Shown here: positions 7,511 to 22,886 of the stretch, piece after piece | Position numbering within the stretch: the first letter of the stretch is position 1 | How the letters are laid out: each line of letters begins with the position of its first letter | Assembly: GCA_048213135.1 (NCBI GenBank) | Contig: PS015743.1 | Location: forward strand, 5,346 to 28,231 | Reading direction: 5' to 3' | Source: Reclinomonas americana ATCC 50394 | Taxonomy: Eukaryota; Jakobida; Jakobea; Jakobida | Length of the DNA: 22,886 nucleotides | Position numbers and translations under genes: made by a program | Notes under the pieces: generated by a model | Database searches by the model: none | What the model was told of the DNA's origin: nothing | What the model saw: only the letters and a program-made list of their open reading frames with translations

Positions 7511-10119
7511 CCCCCCGCGTGCAATTCACCCAACTCGCCTGCGTCGAGCAACACGAATCGTTTCGTCGCTCACACCTCCTTTCTTCGGCACCCTCCCTTG
7601 ACCCTCACTCTCACCTTGCAGTGGCGCCTGCGGGTACTACGCCCTGCACAACGCCCTCCTTCTGACGCACTTGCCGGATCCGCGACTCTCCGTCTTCTCG
7701 TTGCGCCCTTTTGTCGTCCTTTCCCCCGCCCTCCCTCCGCTCACCCTTACCGCAGTCCGGTCAACGCCCTCTACCTGTCGGCCACGCTGCGCGATGTGCC
7801 ACTCTTCTACAGCACCTACGTGCGCGTGAAGCAGCTGCTGCAGCACGAGTGTGACGTGCGGCGCAGAGCACGCCGCCACGAAGTCGGGCTGCTGCCGTCG
7901 CCAGGTTCATTCTCACGCACAAACACTTGTTCACCTGTCGTCCATCTCATCCCATCATAAACAGATGCCGACATGCATTCCGCACTGCTGCGCTCGATGA
8001 GTGAGGCCGAACGCGAGGGTGCGTTGGTCTCTGTTAGAATGTGCATCGTGGAGAGCGTGTGCTCTCTTGTAAGGAGCTTTCGGAGCCGGGCAAGGATAGG
8101 AGACGTGTAGATGAAGCCAGAGAAGTGAGGGAGACGTGTGGATAAGGGCCAGACAAGGGTAGGCGATGTGTCGATGGAGCCAGACAAGGGTAGGAGACGT
8201 ATAGATGGAGGCAGACAAGGGTAGAAAACGTGCAAATGGAAACAGACAAAGATGTGAGATGTGTAGATGGAGCCAGGCAGGGATAGGAGACGTGTAGATG
8301 GAGCCAGACAAGGGCTGGAGACGTGTCGATGGAGCCAGACAAGGGCTGGAGACGTGAAAGATGGAGCCAGAGAAGTGAGGGAGACGTGTAGATGGCGCCA
8401 GACAAGGGAAGGAGACGTGTAGATGGAGGCAGACAAGAATAGTAGACGGGAAAATGGAGGTAGACAACGAGAGAAGATGTGTAGATGGAGCCAGACAAGG
8501 GTAGGAGACGTGTAGATGGAGCAAGTCCGGCTCCACCGACGTCTCCTACCCTTGTCGTGCTCTATCTGCACGTCTTCTATCCCTGCCTGGCTCCATCTGC
8601 ACGTCTCTTACCCTTGTCTGGCTCTATTTACACATCCTACCCTTGTCTGGCTCCACCTACACGTCTCCTAACAATCACAAGGATTGGAGATGCGTAGATG
8701 GTCTCCCATCCCTCGCTGCACAACTAACCTTCCACCTAACGCAGAGGAGGAAGTCAATCTATATCCTTGGGTGCGCCAGGCAATCTTGCACGCCGACATG
8801 GAACGGCCGCACCTCGACTTTTTGTTGTCGGCGGTGAGCCACCCTCACTGCCTTTCTATCCCCTCGTTTCCCGCTCACACGCTGCTCATTTACCACCACA
8901 GGACGCGCAATCTCCTCCTCAACCTCCCGGCGCTCTCCGTATGCTGCAAGCGCTTCTGGCCTCCGCGTCGTCCGTGCCTGTCACCACTGTTCCCCAATTC
9001 GGAGTGCAGGCTTTCACCACGGGCCAGTTGGTGGATTCGGAGAGTTGCGCTTGAGCTCTCCTCCTCCAATGAGAGAGTGCACTAACACGCGTGCTTCTCT
9101 CTTACCAGTCGACGATCTGCACCGCACGTTTGCCAGGCTGCAGACGGGCCCGATGGGTAGTCGAGCGATTTTCATTGTCGGCGTGCACAATGTTCCGTCC
9201 CCCCTTTCCTTCTTTTCTCCTCTCCTCCTCGACCCTCACCTCCCGTGACACAGCACTGGGTGACGGTGACGGCGCACAAGGTGGTGGATGCGGTGGAGCA
9301 TGACGACCGGGGAGCGTACGAGGTCACGCTGCTCAACTCACACAACTACCCGGTGGTGTGCCAGGATGCTGACTCGCACGCAGTCATTGTGGTTTGTCCT
9401 CAACATTCCTGTTCGCTTTCTCCACCGGCACGACAACTCATCTGTGCACAAAAGGACAAGTGGATTGACGAGTTGAAACGAAGCAAGGCGCAGCGACCGC
9501 CAGCGGCGGCAGCAGCCGAGGATAGCCGCGCCAACATGCTCGAGGGTCTCAACTCGATTGACGCAGCGTGTCGACTGGTGGGTCGCCTGTGCGCCGAGCC
9601 CGATTACATTTACCGGTTTGTTGACACCCGAAAGCCTCGCAGCACACGCTCACTCACTCAATCACTCCTTCTTGCCAGACACTACGTGGAGTGTGTGGTT
9701 CTCGGCCTCTTTTCGTCGTTCAACCAGTGGGTCGTCACCAACACCGAGGTGCGTTTTGCACACTTGCCATGCAAGACAACTCGCAACTCACTCATGTCTG
9801 TGCGCAGTTCCGCGGCGACGATCCATCTGTTCCGTGGGGTCCCATGGACGTGGCGCTGTGGTTGACGGCTGGCTACCTCCCGCCACAAATCCAAGAGTGC
9901 GTGGTGCGACGAGTGCTCCTGTACGGCGCCAAGAAATGCTTGTCGCCGGCATTGGCTCGCCGCCTGTTGGAGTGGTCGGCGGAGATCCGCAGCCGGGTGA
10001 ATCTGGAAGACGACGACCTGGCCGACACATTCGGCGACATGCCTGCACGCTTTGTGCCGGTGCTTGCCGCACTCGAGGCGTTGGCACGATCCGCACTTCA
10101 GGGAGAAGAAGAGGAGTAA
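7511..10119 (+). CDS. Cysteine-protease-like protein (papain-like fold, inferred), 5' incomplete
   Basis: Ten exons join in phase: 7511-7559, 7622-7699, 7756-7904, 7965-8018, 8745-8833, 8902-9043, 9109-9191, 9254-9615, 9679-9748, 9808-10119 (TAA). This gives about 461 visible residues. A 63-bp piece, 9392-9454, could be a further intron (GTTTGT, but an AAAAG end). Near the start ESGACGYYALHNALLL resembles a Cys-nucleophile helix (Cys at visible residue 20); FIVGVHN-HWVTVTAHKV places a His-Trp about 196 residues later, followed by YEVTLLNSHN. This Cys...HW...LLNS order suits papain-like and ubiquitin-like-protein proteases, but I cannot name the family. A helical C-terminal region of about 190 residues follows, with GPMDVALWLTAGYLPP and an acidic end. 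Intron 4 holds a minisatellite. The last exon is convergent with the Ca2+-ATPase gene. Confidence 0.65.
8070..8675 (+). repeat. 31-bp intronic minisatellite with an internal inversion
   Basis: About 14 direct units of 31 bp (ATGGAGCCAGACAAGGG, then TAGGAGACGTGTAG) run from about 8075 to 8525. At about 8527 the array switches strand: some five reverse-complement units (GGCTCCA, TCTGCACGTCT, CTACCCTTGTCTGGCTC) run to about 8672. The junction forms a near-perfect hairpin with a loop of about seven bases (AAGTCCG). The whole lies in the 726-bp intron 8019-8744 of the protease-like gene. Confidence 0.95.
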
Positions 10120-10132
10120 AGCATGTTGTTAT

Positions 10133-10165
10133 CTTTACCGGTGAGTCGCGGTCCTTCTCCTTGCC
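10133..10165 (-). pseudogene. Relic of the Ca2+-ATPase 3' end
   Basis: The plus-strand word GAGTCGCGGTCCTTC occurs here and again in the true last exon of the Ca2+-ATPase (about 10392-10407). It is preceded by a TTAC, corresponding to the ATPase stop codon region, and followed by a similar GCC. The copy is too short to be functional. It marks one arm of a tandem duplication across the convergent gene junction. Confidence 0.6.
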
Positions 10166-10167
10166 AG

Positions 10168-10325
10168 AAGAGTGCGTAGTGTGTCTGTAAGGCGCCAAGA
10201 AATGCTTCTCGCCGGCATTGGCTCGCCGCCTGCTGGAGTGCTCGGCGGAGATCCACGGTCAGCGTGAATCTGGAAGACGACGACCTGGCCGACCTCGAGA
10301 CCTTGGCACGAGCCACACTTTGTGG
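10168..10325 (+). pseudogene. Degenerate duplicate of the protease-like 3' end
   Basis: Matches 9893-10100 of the last protease-like exon at high identity: AAGAGTGCGT, then GGCGCCAAGAAATGCTT, CGCCGGCATTGGCTCGCCGC, GGAAGACGACGACCTGGCCG, and TTGGCACGA. It has lost about 9 bp near 10180 and about 45 bp where the functional copy reads from ACATTCGGC to GCCGCA, and has small indels. It has no start and is read as 3' flank or UTR. Confidence 0.9.
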
Positions 10326-10330
10326 AGTAA

Positions 10331-10336
10331 AATAAA
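10331..10336 (+). terminator. Possible poly(A) signal of the protease-like gene
   Basis: AATAAA lies in an A-rich stretch 212 bp after the TAA at 10117-10119 and just beyond the duplicated fragment. It is the only such hexamer I see in the convergent interval. Whether this organism uses AATAAA is unknown. Confidence 0.3.
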
Positions 10337-10385
10337 ATGAAGCAGCACACATGTACACATAATAGTTTTCTTTTTCATAATCAAA

Positions 10386-17359
<6,974 letters not shown>

Positions 17360-18526
17360 TCTTTACACAGTCCTCTGCTCGGTGTGCACACACACACAAA
17401 TCGAGCGAGTCTGATTATTCGAGTACACTCTCTATACCCTGCTCACTCGCACTCACAGACACAAGACACGAACGTGTGCGTGCGCGTGCGCGTGAATGTG
17501 GAGATGAGAGACGACGGTTCACACACGCGCAAAGCTGCAAAAAAAAGCTACAAATGCGACAACGGCTGACGTTTCGGTCGATGCGGTGGATGTCTGAATG
17601 CGAGATAATTCCGGCTTACGGAAGCAGGTGCAAACGGGTACAACGCCAGCTCCATTCTGATAATCTCCTTCGCTGAGCTTCGGAATGGGAGTCGAGATGG
17701 CGCGGAAAGGTTGGGGAAAACTAGATTGTATTTCGCCGCCGGTTCGAATTCGAATTCTCGGGCTCGCTGGGAATGCAAGTCGAGAAGAAAAGTGCATGCA
17801 CCTGATGATCAGGTCAATGGCCTAGTTGGCGCAGTCCGGGTCCTTGTTTTGCAATTGCGGAGCCGATATTTTCCATTCGACAGGAACAATTTATTCACCA
17901 ACAAACAAGCAACAGCTGTCTTGACGACCAAGTTCAACCGTATCCAAAACATCAACACAGACACCAATCTTGAGGCAGCAGCAGGTTCCTTGTGTGTATG
18001 TGTGTTCGCTCTCGGAGCTCCGAACAAGTCAAGAACTGCGATCTTCACCGCATAAGCGTGGTTAACCAGTGGATTTGACGCACTTGCATAGACGCATAGC
18101 GCTTTCTGCGACCGTACACGGCACATCGAATTCGGGAAAAGGCCATAAGCCAGGCAAACAAAGCAAAGCCGGGTCCGGATCCGTGAAGCAGGCAAAGCAA
18201 AAGCACTCAGTGGTGGTGTCGCGATCGTACGTTGGTGGCGTGGTGAACTGTGGACACCTGCATAGACGCATGGGCCTTTCTGTGATCGTATTACACTGCA
18301 CACCCAATCTCTGGAAAGGCCGTTTTGCCAGCTGCAGGCAATTGCAATTGCAAACAAACCGGGTCCAGATCCGTGAAGCAAGGGAATTGCAAAGATATCG
18401 ATATGTAGGACGTCTATTCGCGCCAACAGCCTGCGCATTCCGGGTACGCTTGTACATGGCCACTCACAAGTCGCAAACCGGTGAAATTTCACCCACTCCG
18501 AAATCACTTATCCACCCTCGCGAGCC
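17360..18526. promoter_or_regulatory. Divergent intergenic region between Ca2+-ATPase and CIPK-like kinase
   Basis: These 1167 bp separate the ATPase start (minus strand) from the kinase start (plus strand) and must carry both promoters unless further 5' exons exist. The ATPase side (17360-17560) is rich in TG/CA and GCGCGT words. The rest holds dispersed repeats with palindromes: TTCGAATTCGAATTC (17743-17757), GCAATTGCAATTGC (18338-18351) and GATATCGATAT (18394-18404). I see no TATA box I would defend and no tRNA gene. Confidence 0.6.
18080..18385 (+). repeat. Two-copy direct repeat, about 177 bp spacing, in the divergent region
   Basis: Copy 1 (about 18081-18192) and copy 2 (about 18258-18383) share CTGCATAGACGCAT/TTGCATAGACGCAT, then CTTTCTG-GACCGTA/GATCGTA, GGAAA-GGCC, GCAAACAAA, and a CGGGTCCGGATCCGTGAAGC/CGGGTCCAGATCCGTGAAGC box. 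The GGATCC word, flanked by CGG, also appears in the repeats near 3549 and 6487, linking the intergenic repeat families. Confidence 0.8.
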
Positions 18527-20294
18527 ATGGCGACCAAGACGACGAAGCGCAAGAAGATTGGCAAATGTTGCGTGTAGCACTCACACACTCACTCACTCTT
18601 GCTCTCTCTCGTGCGGTCTTTAGTGGCGGACGATGGCGCCATGACACGCACCCGAAAAAAAGCACACAGCAGCAGTCACTCACACTCACACTCGCAAAGA
18701 CAGAGATTGCTGTGTCTCCACGTGTGCCACCACTGAGAGAGAGCAAGAGAGTGTGTTTGTGTCAGAGTGAGTGCACTTGTCACACTCCGCACGCGTTGAT
18801 CAATTGAACAAACGAAGTGCACACTCTCTCTCTCACACACACAGACACAGTGGGCAAGAGAAAAGACACACACACACACACAGAGGAATGCGCGTCTGCG
18901 TGTGTGTGCGTGTGTAAGTGATGAGTGACATGGCGTTTTTCTTCTTCTTTTTTTGTCTCTCTCACACGTGAATTCCCCGCTCTTTTGTTTGTTTTGTTGT
19001 CGCAGATATCCTCGGCGAGAAGCTCGGCGAAGGCACCTTCTCGGTCGTGCGCGCTGCGGAGGTAATGTGTGTGTTCAAGTGCGCTGTCATTTCAGTGATG
19101 AGTGCAAGTCATTCACGTCACAGGCGCTGTCACTCAGTGCTCTCTCTCTCTCTCTCACTCACACACACTCTCTCTGTTGCACCCTCATCGTAACTCAGTC
19201 GTTGCAGTCATTGCAGACAGTCACTCAATCTCCCTGTTTCCGTTTCCCGTGTGATTCACCCTCCTTCATCTCTCTCTCTCTCTCTCTCTCTCTCTACTCT
19301 CTCTCGTCTCGTCTCTCTCTCTCTCTCTCTACTCTCTACTCGTCTCTCTCTCTCTCTCTCTACTCGTACGTACTCTCTCTCTCTCTCTCTCTCTCNNNNN
19401 NNNNNNNNNNNNNNNNNNNNNNNNNNNNNNNNNNNNNNNNNNNNNNNNNNNNNNNNNNNNNNNNNNNNNNNNNNNNNNNNNNNNNNNNNNNNNNNNNNNN
19501 NNNNNNNNNNNNNNNNNNNNNNNNNNNNNNNNNNNNNNNNNNNNNNNNNNNNNNNNNNNNNNNNNNNNNNNNNNNNNNNNNNNNNNNNNNNNNNNNNNNN
19601 NNNNNNNNNNNNNNNNNNNNNNNNNNNNNNNNNNNNNNNNNNNNNNNNNNNNNNNNNNNNNNNNNNNNNNNNNNNNNNNNNNNNNNNNNNNNNNNNNNNN
19701 NNNNNNNNNNNNNNNNNNNNNNNNNNNNNNNNNNNNNNNNNNNNNNNNNNNNNNNNNNNNNNNNNNNNNNNNNNNNNNNNNNNNNNNNNNNNNNNNNNNN
19801 NNNNNNNNNNNNNNNNNNNNNNNNNNNNNNNNNNNNNNNNNNNNNNNNNNNNNNNNNNNNNNNNNNNNNNNNNNNNNNNNNNNNNNNNNNNNNNNNNNNN
19901 NNNNNNNNNNNNNNNNNNNNNNNNNNNNNNNNNNNNNNNNNNNNNNNNNNNNNNNNNNNNNNNNNNNNNNNNNNNNNNNNNNNNNNNNNNNNNNNNNNNN
20001 NNNNNNNNNNNNNNNNNNNNNNNNNNNNNNNNNNNNNNNNNNNNNNNNNNNNNNNNNNNNNNNNNNNNNNNNNNNNNNNNNNNNNNNNNNNNNNNNNNNN
20101 NNNNNNNNNNNNNNNNNNNNNNNNNNNNNNNNNNNNNNNNNNNNNNNNNNNNNNNNNNNNNNNNNNNNNNNNNNNNNNNNNNNNNNNNNNNNNNNNNNNN
20201 NNNNNNNNGTCCGTCGTACGTCTACGTCGTACGTCGTCTCGTCGTCGTCGTCTCGTCTCTCGTCGTACTCGTCGTCTCTCGTCTCGTCTCTCTC

Positions 20295-20388
<94 letters not shown>

Positions 20389-22842
20389 GCATTCTCACTC
20401 GTACTCAGTCGCTGCATTCATAGCAGACTGTCACGCCCACTACTCAATCTCCCTGTTTCCGTTTCCTGACTCCTTCGTCTGTCTCTCGCTTACACTCAGT
20501 TTCTTTGTGTGTGTGTCTCTCCCCCTCTCTCTCACGCACACTCAGGTGTTGCATTCACAGCAGTCGGTCACGCCCACTACTCAATCTCCCTGTTCCCGTT
20601 TCCTGACTCCTTCGTCTCTCTCTCTCGCTTACACTCACTCTCTCTCTCTCTCTCACTCTCTCCCTCTCTCTCACACACACTCAAGTATTGCATTCACAGC
20701 AGTCGGTCGCGCCCACTACTCAATCTCCCTGTTTCCGTTTCCTGACTCCTTCGTCTGTCTCTCGCACATACGCTCTCCCTCTCTCTTCACAGCTGTTCCA
20801 TGTTTGTTGTTCATTGACTCCTCAATTTCTCCTTCGTCTCTCTTGTTCACGCTCACTCACTCTCTCATTTACTCAGTTGCTGCATTCACGGCAGTCCCTC
20901 ACTCTCTCTCTGTTTGTCGTGGACCTCCTCTCCTTCGTTCTCACGCATTCACTCCCACGATCCCCTCCTTGTGTCGCAGCTCACTCACTCCTCTCTCCTT
21001 CCTCTTGTCACTCACTTCCCCCCACCCTCACAGGATATCAACACGCACGAGATGTGGGCTGTGAAGGTTTGCCTCCCATCATTTCTTCTTTCTTTCTTGC
21101 ACCACCAACTCACTTGCTTGCCGCCAGGTCATTGAGATCGCCAAGATCGAGGGTGCGTCTCGTCGGAGCTCTCTCTATCTCTCCCACTCGCACCATGTCT
21201 CTGATCCCTTGTCGCTCTTCTGTAGCCGAGAGCATGGAGGAGCAGCTGAAGCGCGAAATCGCCATTTCCAAGAAGATGAAGCACCCGAACGTCGTGCAAA
21301 TGCGCGAAGTTGCGTGTCGGCACGGCTGCTGGGGAGCGCACGCACGAGTACTGATCATTCAAGTGCAGGTGTTCAAGACGCGCCATCACATCAACATTGT
21401 ACTCGAGTTCGTACGTGGTGGTGAGCTTTTTGATCGCATTGGTGAGTACTTGCTGTTTCTCTCGCCAGAAATCGATACCTGTGCGTTGACGCGGTTGCGG
21501 TGCAGTGCAAGCGCGTTTCTTCCCGGAAAAGATTGCCCGTCACTACTTCCAGCAGCTCGTGTTGGGTGCGTCTGCAGTTTCTCGGAATGATTGTGTGCTG
21601 TGAATCTATTACTGTCGCTCGTCATGCGTCTCGCTGTCGCTCGTCATGTGTTCCTCGCTGTCGCTCGTGATGCGTCTCGCTGTCGCTCGTCATGTGCATG
21701 TCACTGTCACTCGTCATGTGTGTCACGCTGTCGCTTGTCATGCGTGTCTTGCTGTCGCTCGACATGCGCGTCTCGCTGCCGCTCGTGTGTGCATGTCACT
21801 GTCGCTCTTCATGCGTCTCGCTGTCGCTCGTCATGCGTCTCGCTGTTGCTCGTCATGCGTCTCGCTGTTCCTCGTCATGCGTCTCGCTGTCGCTCGTCAT
21901 TCGTCTCGCTGTCGCTCGTCGTGTGTTCCTCGCTGTCGCTTGTCTGTGCTCTCGCTCTCACTCGTCACGTGTGTCTCGCTGCCGCTCGTCATGTGCATGT
22001 CACTGTCACTCGTCATGTGTGTCACGCTGTCGCTTGTCATGTGTGTCTCGCTGCCGCTCGTCATGTGCATGTCACTGTCGCTCGTCATGTGTGTCTCGCT
22101 GTCGCTTGTCATGCGTGTCTCGCTGTCGCTTGTCATGCGTGTCTCGCTGCCGCTCGTCATGTGTGTCTCACTGTCGCTCGTCATGTGCGTCTCGCTGCCG
22201 CTCGTCATGTGTTCCTCGCTGTCGCTTGTCATGTGTTCCTCGCTGTCGCTCGTCATGTGTTCCTCGCTGTCGCTCGTCATGTGTTCCTCGCTGTTGTTCA
22301 TCATGCGTTCCTCGCTTCCGCTTCTTTTTTGTCCCCCTTCTCTCCCTTCCCCTCCCCCCCTCTCTCCCTTCCCCTCTCACCCCTCACTTCCCCTCTCACC
22401 CCCCACTCCACAGGCCTGGACTACTGCCACTCGCAGGGCGTGGCTCACCGCGATCTCAAGCCCGAGAACCTGCTGTTGGACTCGAACGACAATCTCAAGA
22501 TCATGGACTTTGGTCTGTCGGCCCTGCAGCAGGACAAGCTGCTGAAGACCACCTGCGGCACACCCAACTACGTCGCCCCCGAAGTGCTGACCGAGAAGGG
22601 CTACGACGGCTTCATTGCCGACATTTGGTCGTGTGGTGTCATTCTGTTTGTCATGCTCGCCGGCAGTTGCGGAGTGGAGTGGAGCGGAATGGGAGAGAGA
22701 GAGAGGGTGATTGTGGTGCTCACTGTTGGGGTTGATGTGTGTACAGAGCTGCCGTTCGAGGATCGCAACATGCGCGGCCTTTTTGACAAGATTCAACATG
22801 CGCAGTACACGTTCCCGTCGCACTTTTCCGAGGGTGCCAAGG
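18527..22842 (+). CDS. CIPK/SnRK3-like Ser/Thr protein kinase, N-terminal 239 residues (runs off window)
   Basis: Exons: 18527-18566, 19006-19061, 21034-21066, 21128-21152, 21226-21308, 21369-21441, 21506-21565, 22414-22665, 22747-22842, all phase-consistent; a GTGAGT donor follows at 22843. Start [14 protein letters not shown] leads into the Gly loop GEGTFSVV (21-28). Catalytic Lys43 is in WAVK, helix-C Glu62 in [12 protein letters not shown] at 135-142, DFG 155-157, APE 178-180. The activation segment [17 protein letters not shown], then EKGYDG and [15 protein letters not shown], matches plant-type CIPK/SnRK3 kinases, which are activated by CBL calcium sensors. AMPK/SNF1-type kinases are the nearest alternative; the diagnostic NAF/FISL motif lies beyond the window. 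Two exons are only 33 and 25 nt. All catalytic residues expected in this part are intact. It is divergent from the Ca2+-ATPase. Confidence 0.93.
18567..19005 (+). repeat. Kinase intron 1 with CA/TG and CT microsatellites
   Basis: A 439-bp intron, GTTGCG...CGCAG. It holds short (CT)n and (CA)n runs at about 18821-18883 and TG-rich sequence to 18915. No exon seen. Confidence 0.8.
19180..20905 (+). repeat. Composite tandem repeat of about 140 bp in kinase intron 2
   Basis: Units near 19184, 20386, 20548, 20688 and (partial) 20875 share TTGCATTCACAGCAGTCGGT, then CACGCCCACTACTCAATCTC, CCTGTTTCCGTTTCCTGAC, TCCTTCGTCTGTCTCTCGC and a variable CT/GT run. Long pure (CT)n blocks lie at about 19272-19395 and 20294-20385, on both sides of the gap. 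Immediately after the gap, 20209-20300 is a CGTCGTACGTC-type array. Intron 2 spans 19062-21033. Confidence 0.9.
19396..20208. other. Assembly gap (813 N) within kinase intron 2
   Basis: The left edge is (CT)n and the right edge is a GTCGTC/GTACGTC array. Exons 2 and 3 join in phase as RAAE then DINTHE, so no exon is required inside, although an alternative exon cannot be excluded. Confidence 0.99.
21600..22315 (+). repeat. 22/24-bp minisatellite in kinase intron 7
   Basis: About 30 units of CTCGCTGTCGCTCGTCATG plus GTGT, CGT or GTTC fill most of the 848-bp intron 21566-22413. The left part has 22-bp units and the right part 24-bp units, with a higher-order mix (GCATGTCACTGTC variants) between. 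The array is pyrimidine-rich on the sense strand, followed by a CCCTTCTCTCCC tract and the CCACAG acceptor. Confidence 0.95.
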
Positions 22843-22886
22843 GTGAGTGTGTCGAAGTGGGGAGGAGAAGTGGGGGAGGGGAAGAG

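Noticed and set aside
8070-8526. Regular short direct repeats resembling a CRISPR array
   Set aside because: The repeats are contiguous 31-bp units with no unique spacers, in a eukaryotic intron.
7816-8571. Long minus-strand open frames in all three frames with recurring SGSIYTSP/LVWLHLHV words
   Set aside because: They are produced by the 31-bp minisatellite: because 31 is not a multiple of three, the same repeat is read in each frame in turn. They overlap real plus-strand exons and lie in an intron.
17701-17765. tRNA-like B box (GGTTCGAATTC) at 17741
   Set aside because: No T-stem, anticodon arm or acceptor stem can be formed around it; the match is part of the GAATTCGAATTC palindromic repeat.
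21897-22304. Minus-strand 135-residue frame made of an eight-residue repeat (MTSDSETH-like)
   Set aside because: An artefact of the 24-bp units of the kinase intron 7 minisatellite, antisense to the gene, with no unique flanking coding sequence.

Overview
The window is nuclear DNA of an intron-rich eukaryote, most likely a protist. Genes are broken into many short exons by spliceosomal introns, mostly 56-100 bp. Gene families are eukaryotic: a P2B-type Ca2+-ATPase, a CIPK/SnRK3-like kinase, PAN/Apple repeats and a papain-like-fold protease-like protein. Low-complexity CT/GA tracts are abundant, and four assembly gaps (1798-2386, 6807-7274, 12912-13273, 19396-20208) lie in or beside such tracts. 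I cannot name the species.

Layout. 1-809: no convincing gene, one diverged duplicated segment. 810-3133 (+): two tandem paralogous genes for small unknown proteins (60 and 64 aa), each with a 14-codon first exon; the second has a 1.7-kb repeat-filled intron. 3134-4980: degenerate repeats with ATCGATATCGAT-type palindromes, one weak exon candidate, then purine- and pyrimidine-rich tracts. 4980-5769 (+): 3' part of a PAN/Apple-repeat protein. 5907-6265 (+): weak candidate for a small secreted protein, followed by a tandem repeat of about 158 bp and a gap. 7511-10119 (+): ten exons of a cysteine-protease-like protein, 5' end missing. 10133-10325: a degraded tandem duplication of the junction between this gene and the next. 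10386-17359 (-): a complete 23-exon, 994-residue plasma-membrane-type Ca2+-ATPase. 17360-18526: shared divergent upstream region with dispersed repeats. 18527-22842 (+): nine exons of a CIPK-like kinase, running off the right edge.

The Ca2+ pump and the CIPK-like kinase are divergent neighbours. CIPKs are classically controlled by calcium sensors, so a shared calcium role is plausible but is inference. The strongest unusual signal is the splice sites: 13 of the introns I could reconstruct begin GTTGCG rather than GTRAGT, in four separate genes, and in the two well-conserved families these donors join exons exactly inside conserved motifs. Introns also carry pyrimidine-rich microsatellites, mostly on the sense strand, and several independent minisatellites, one with an internal inversion.
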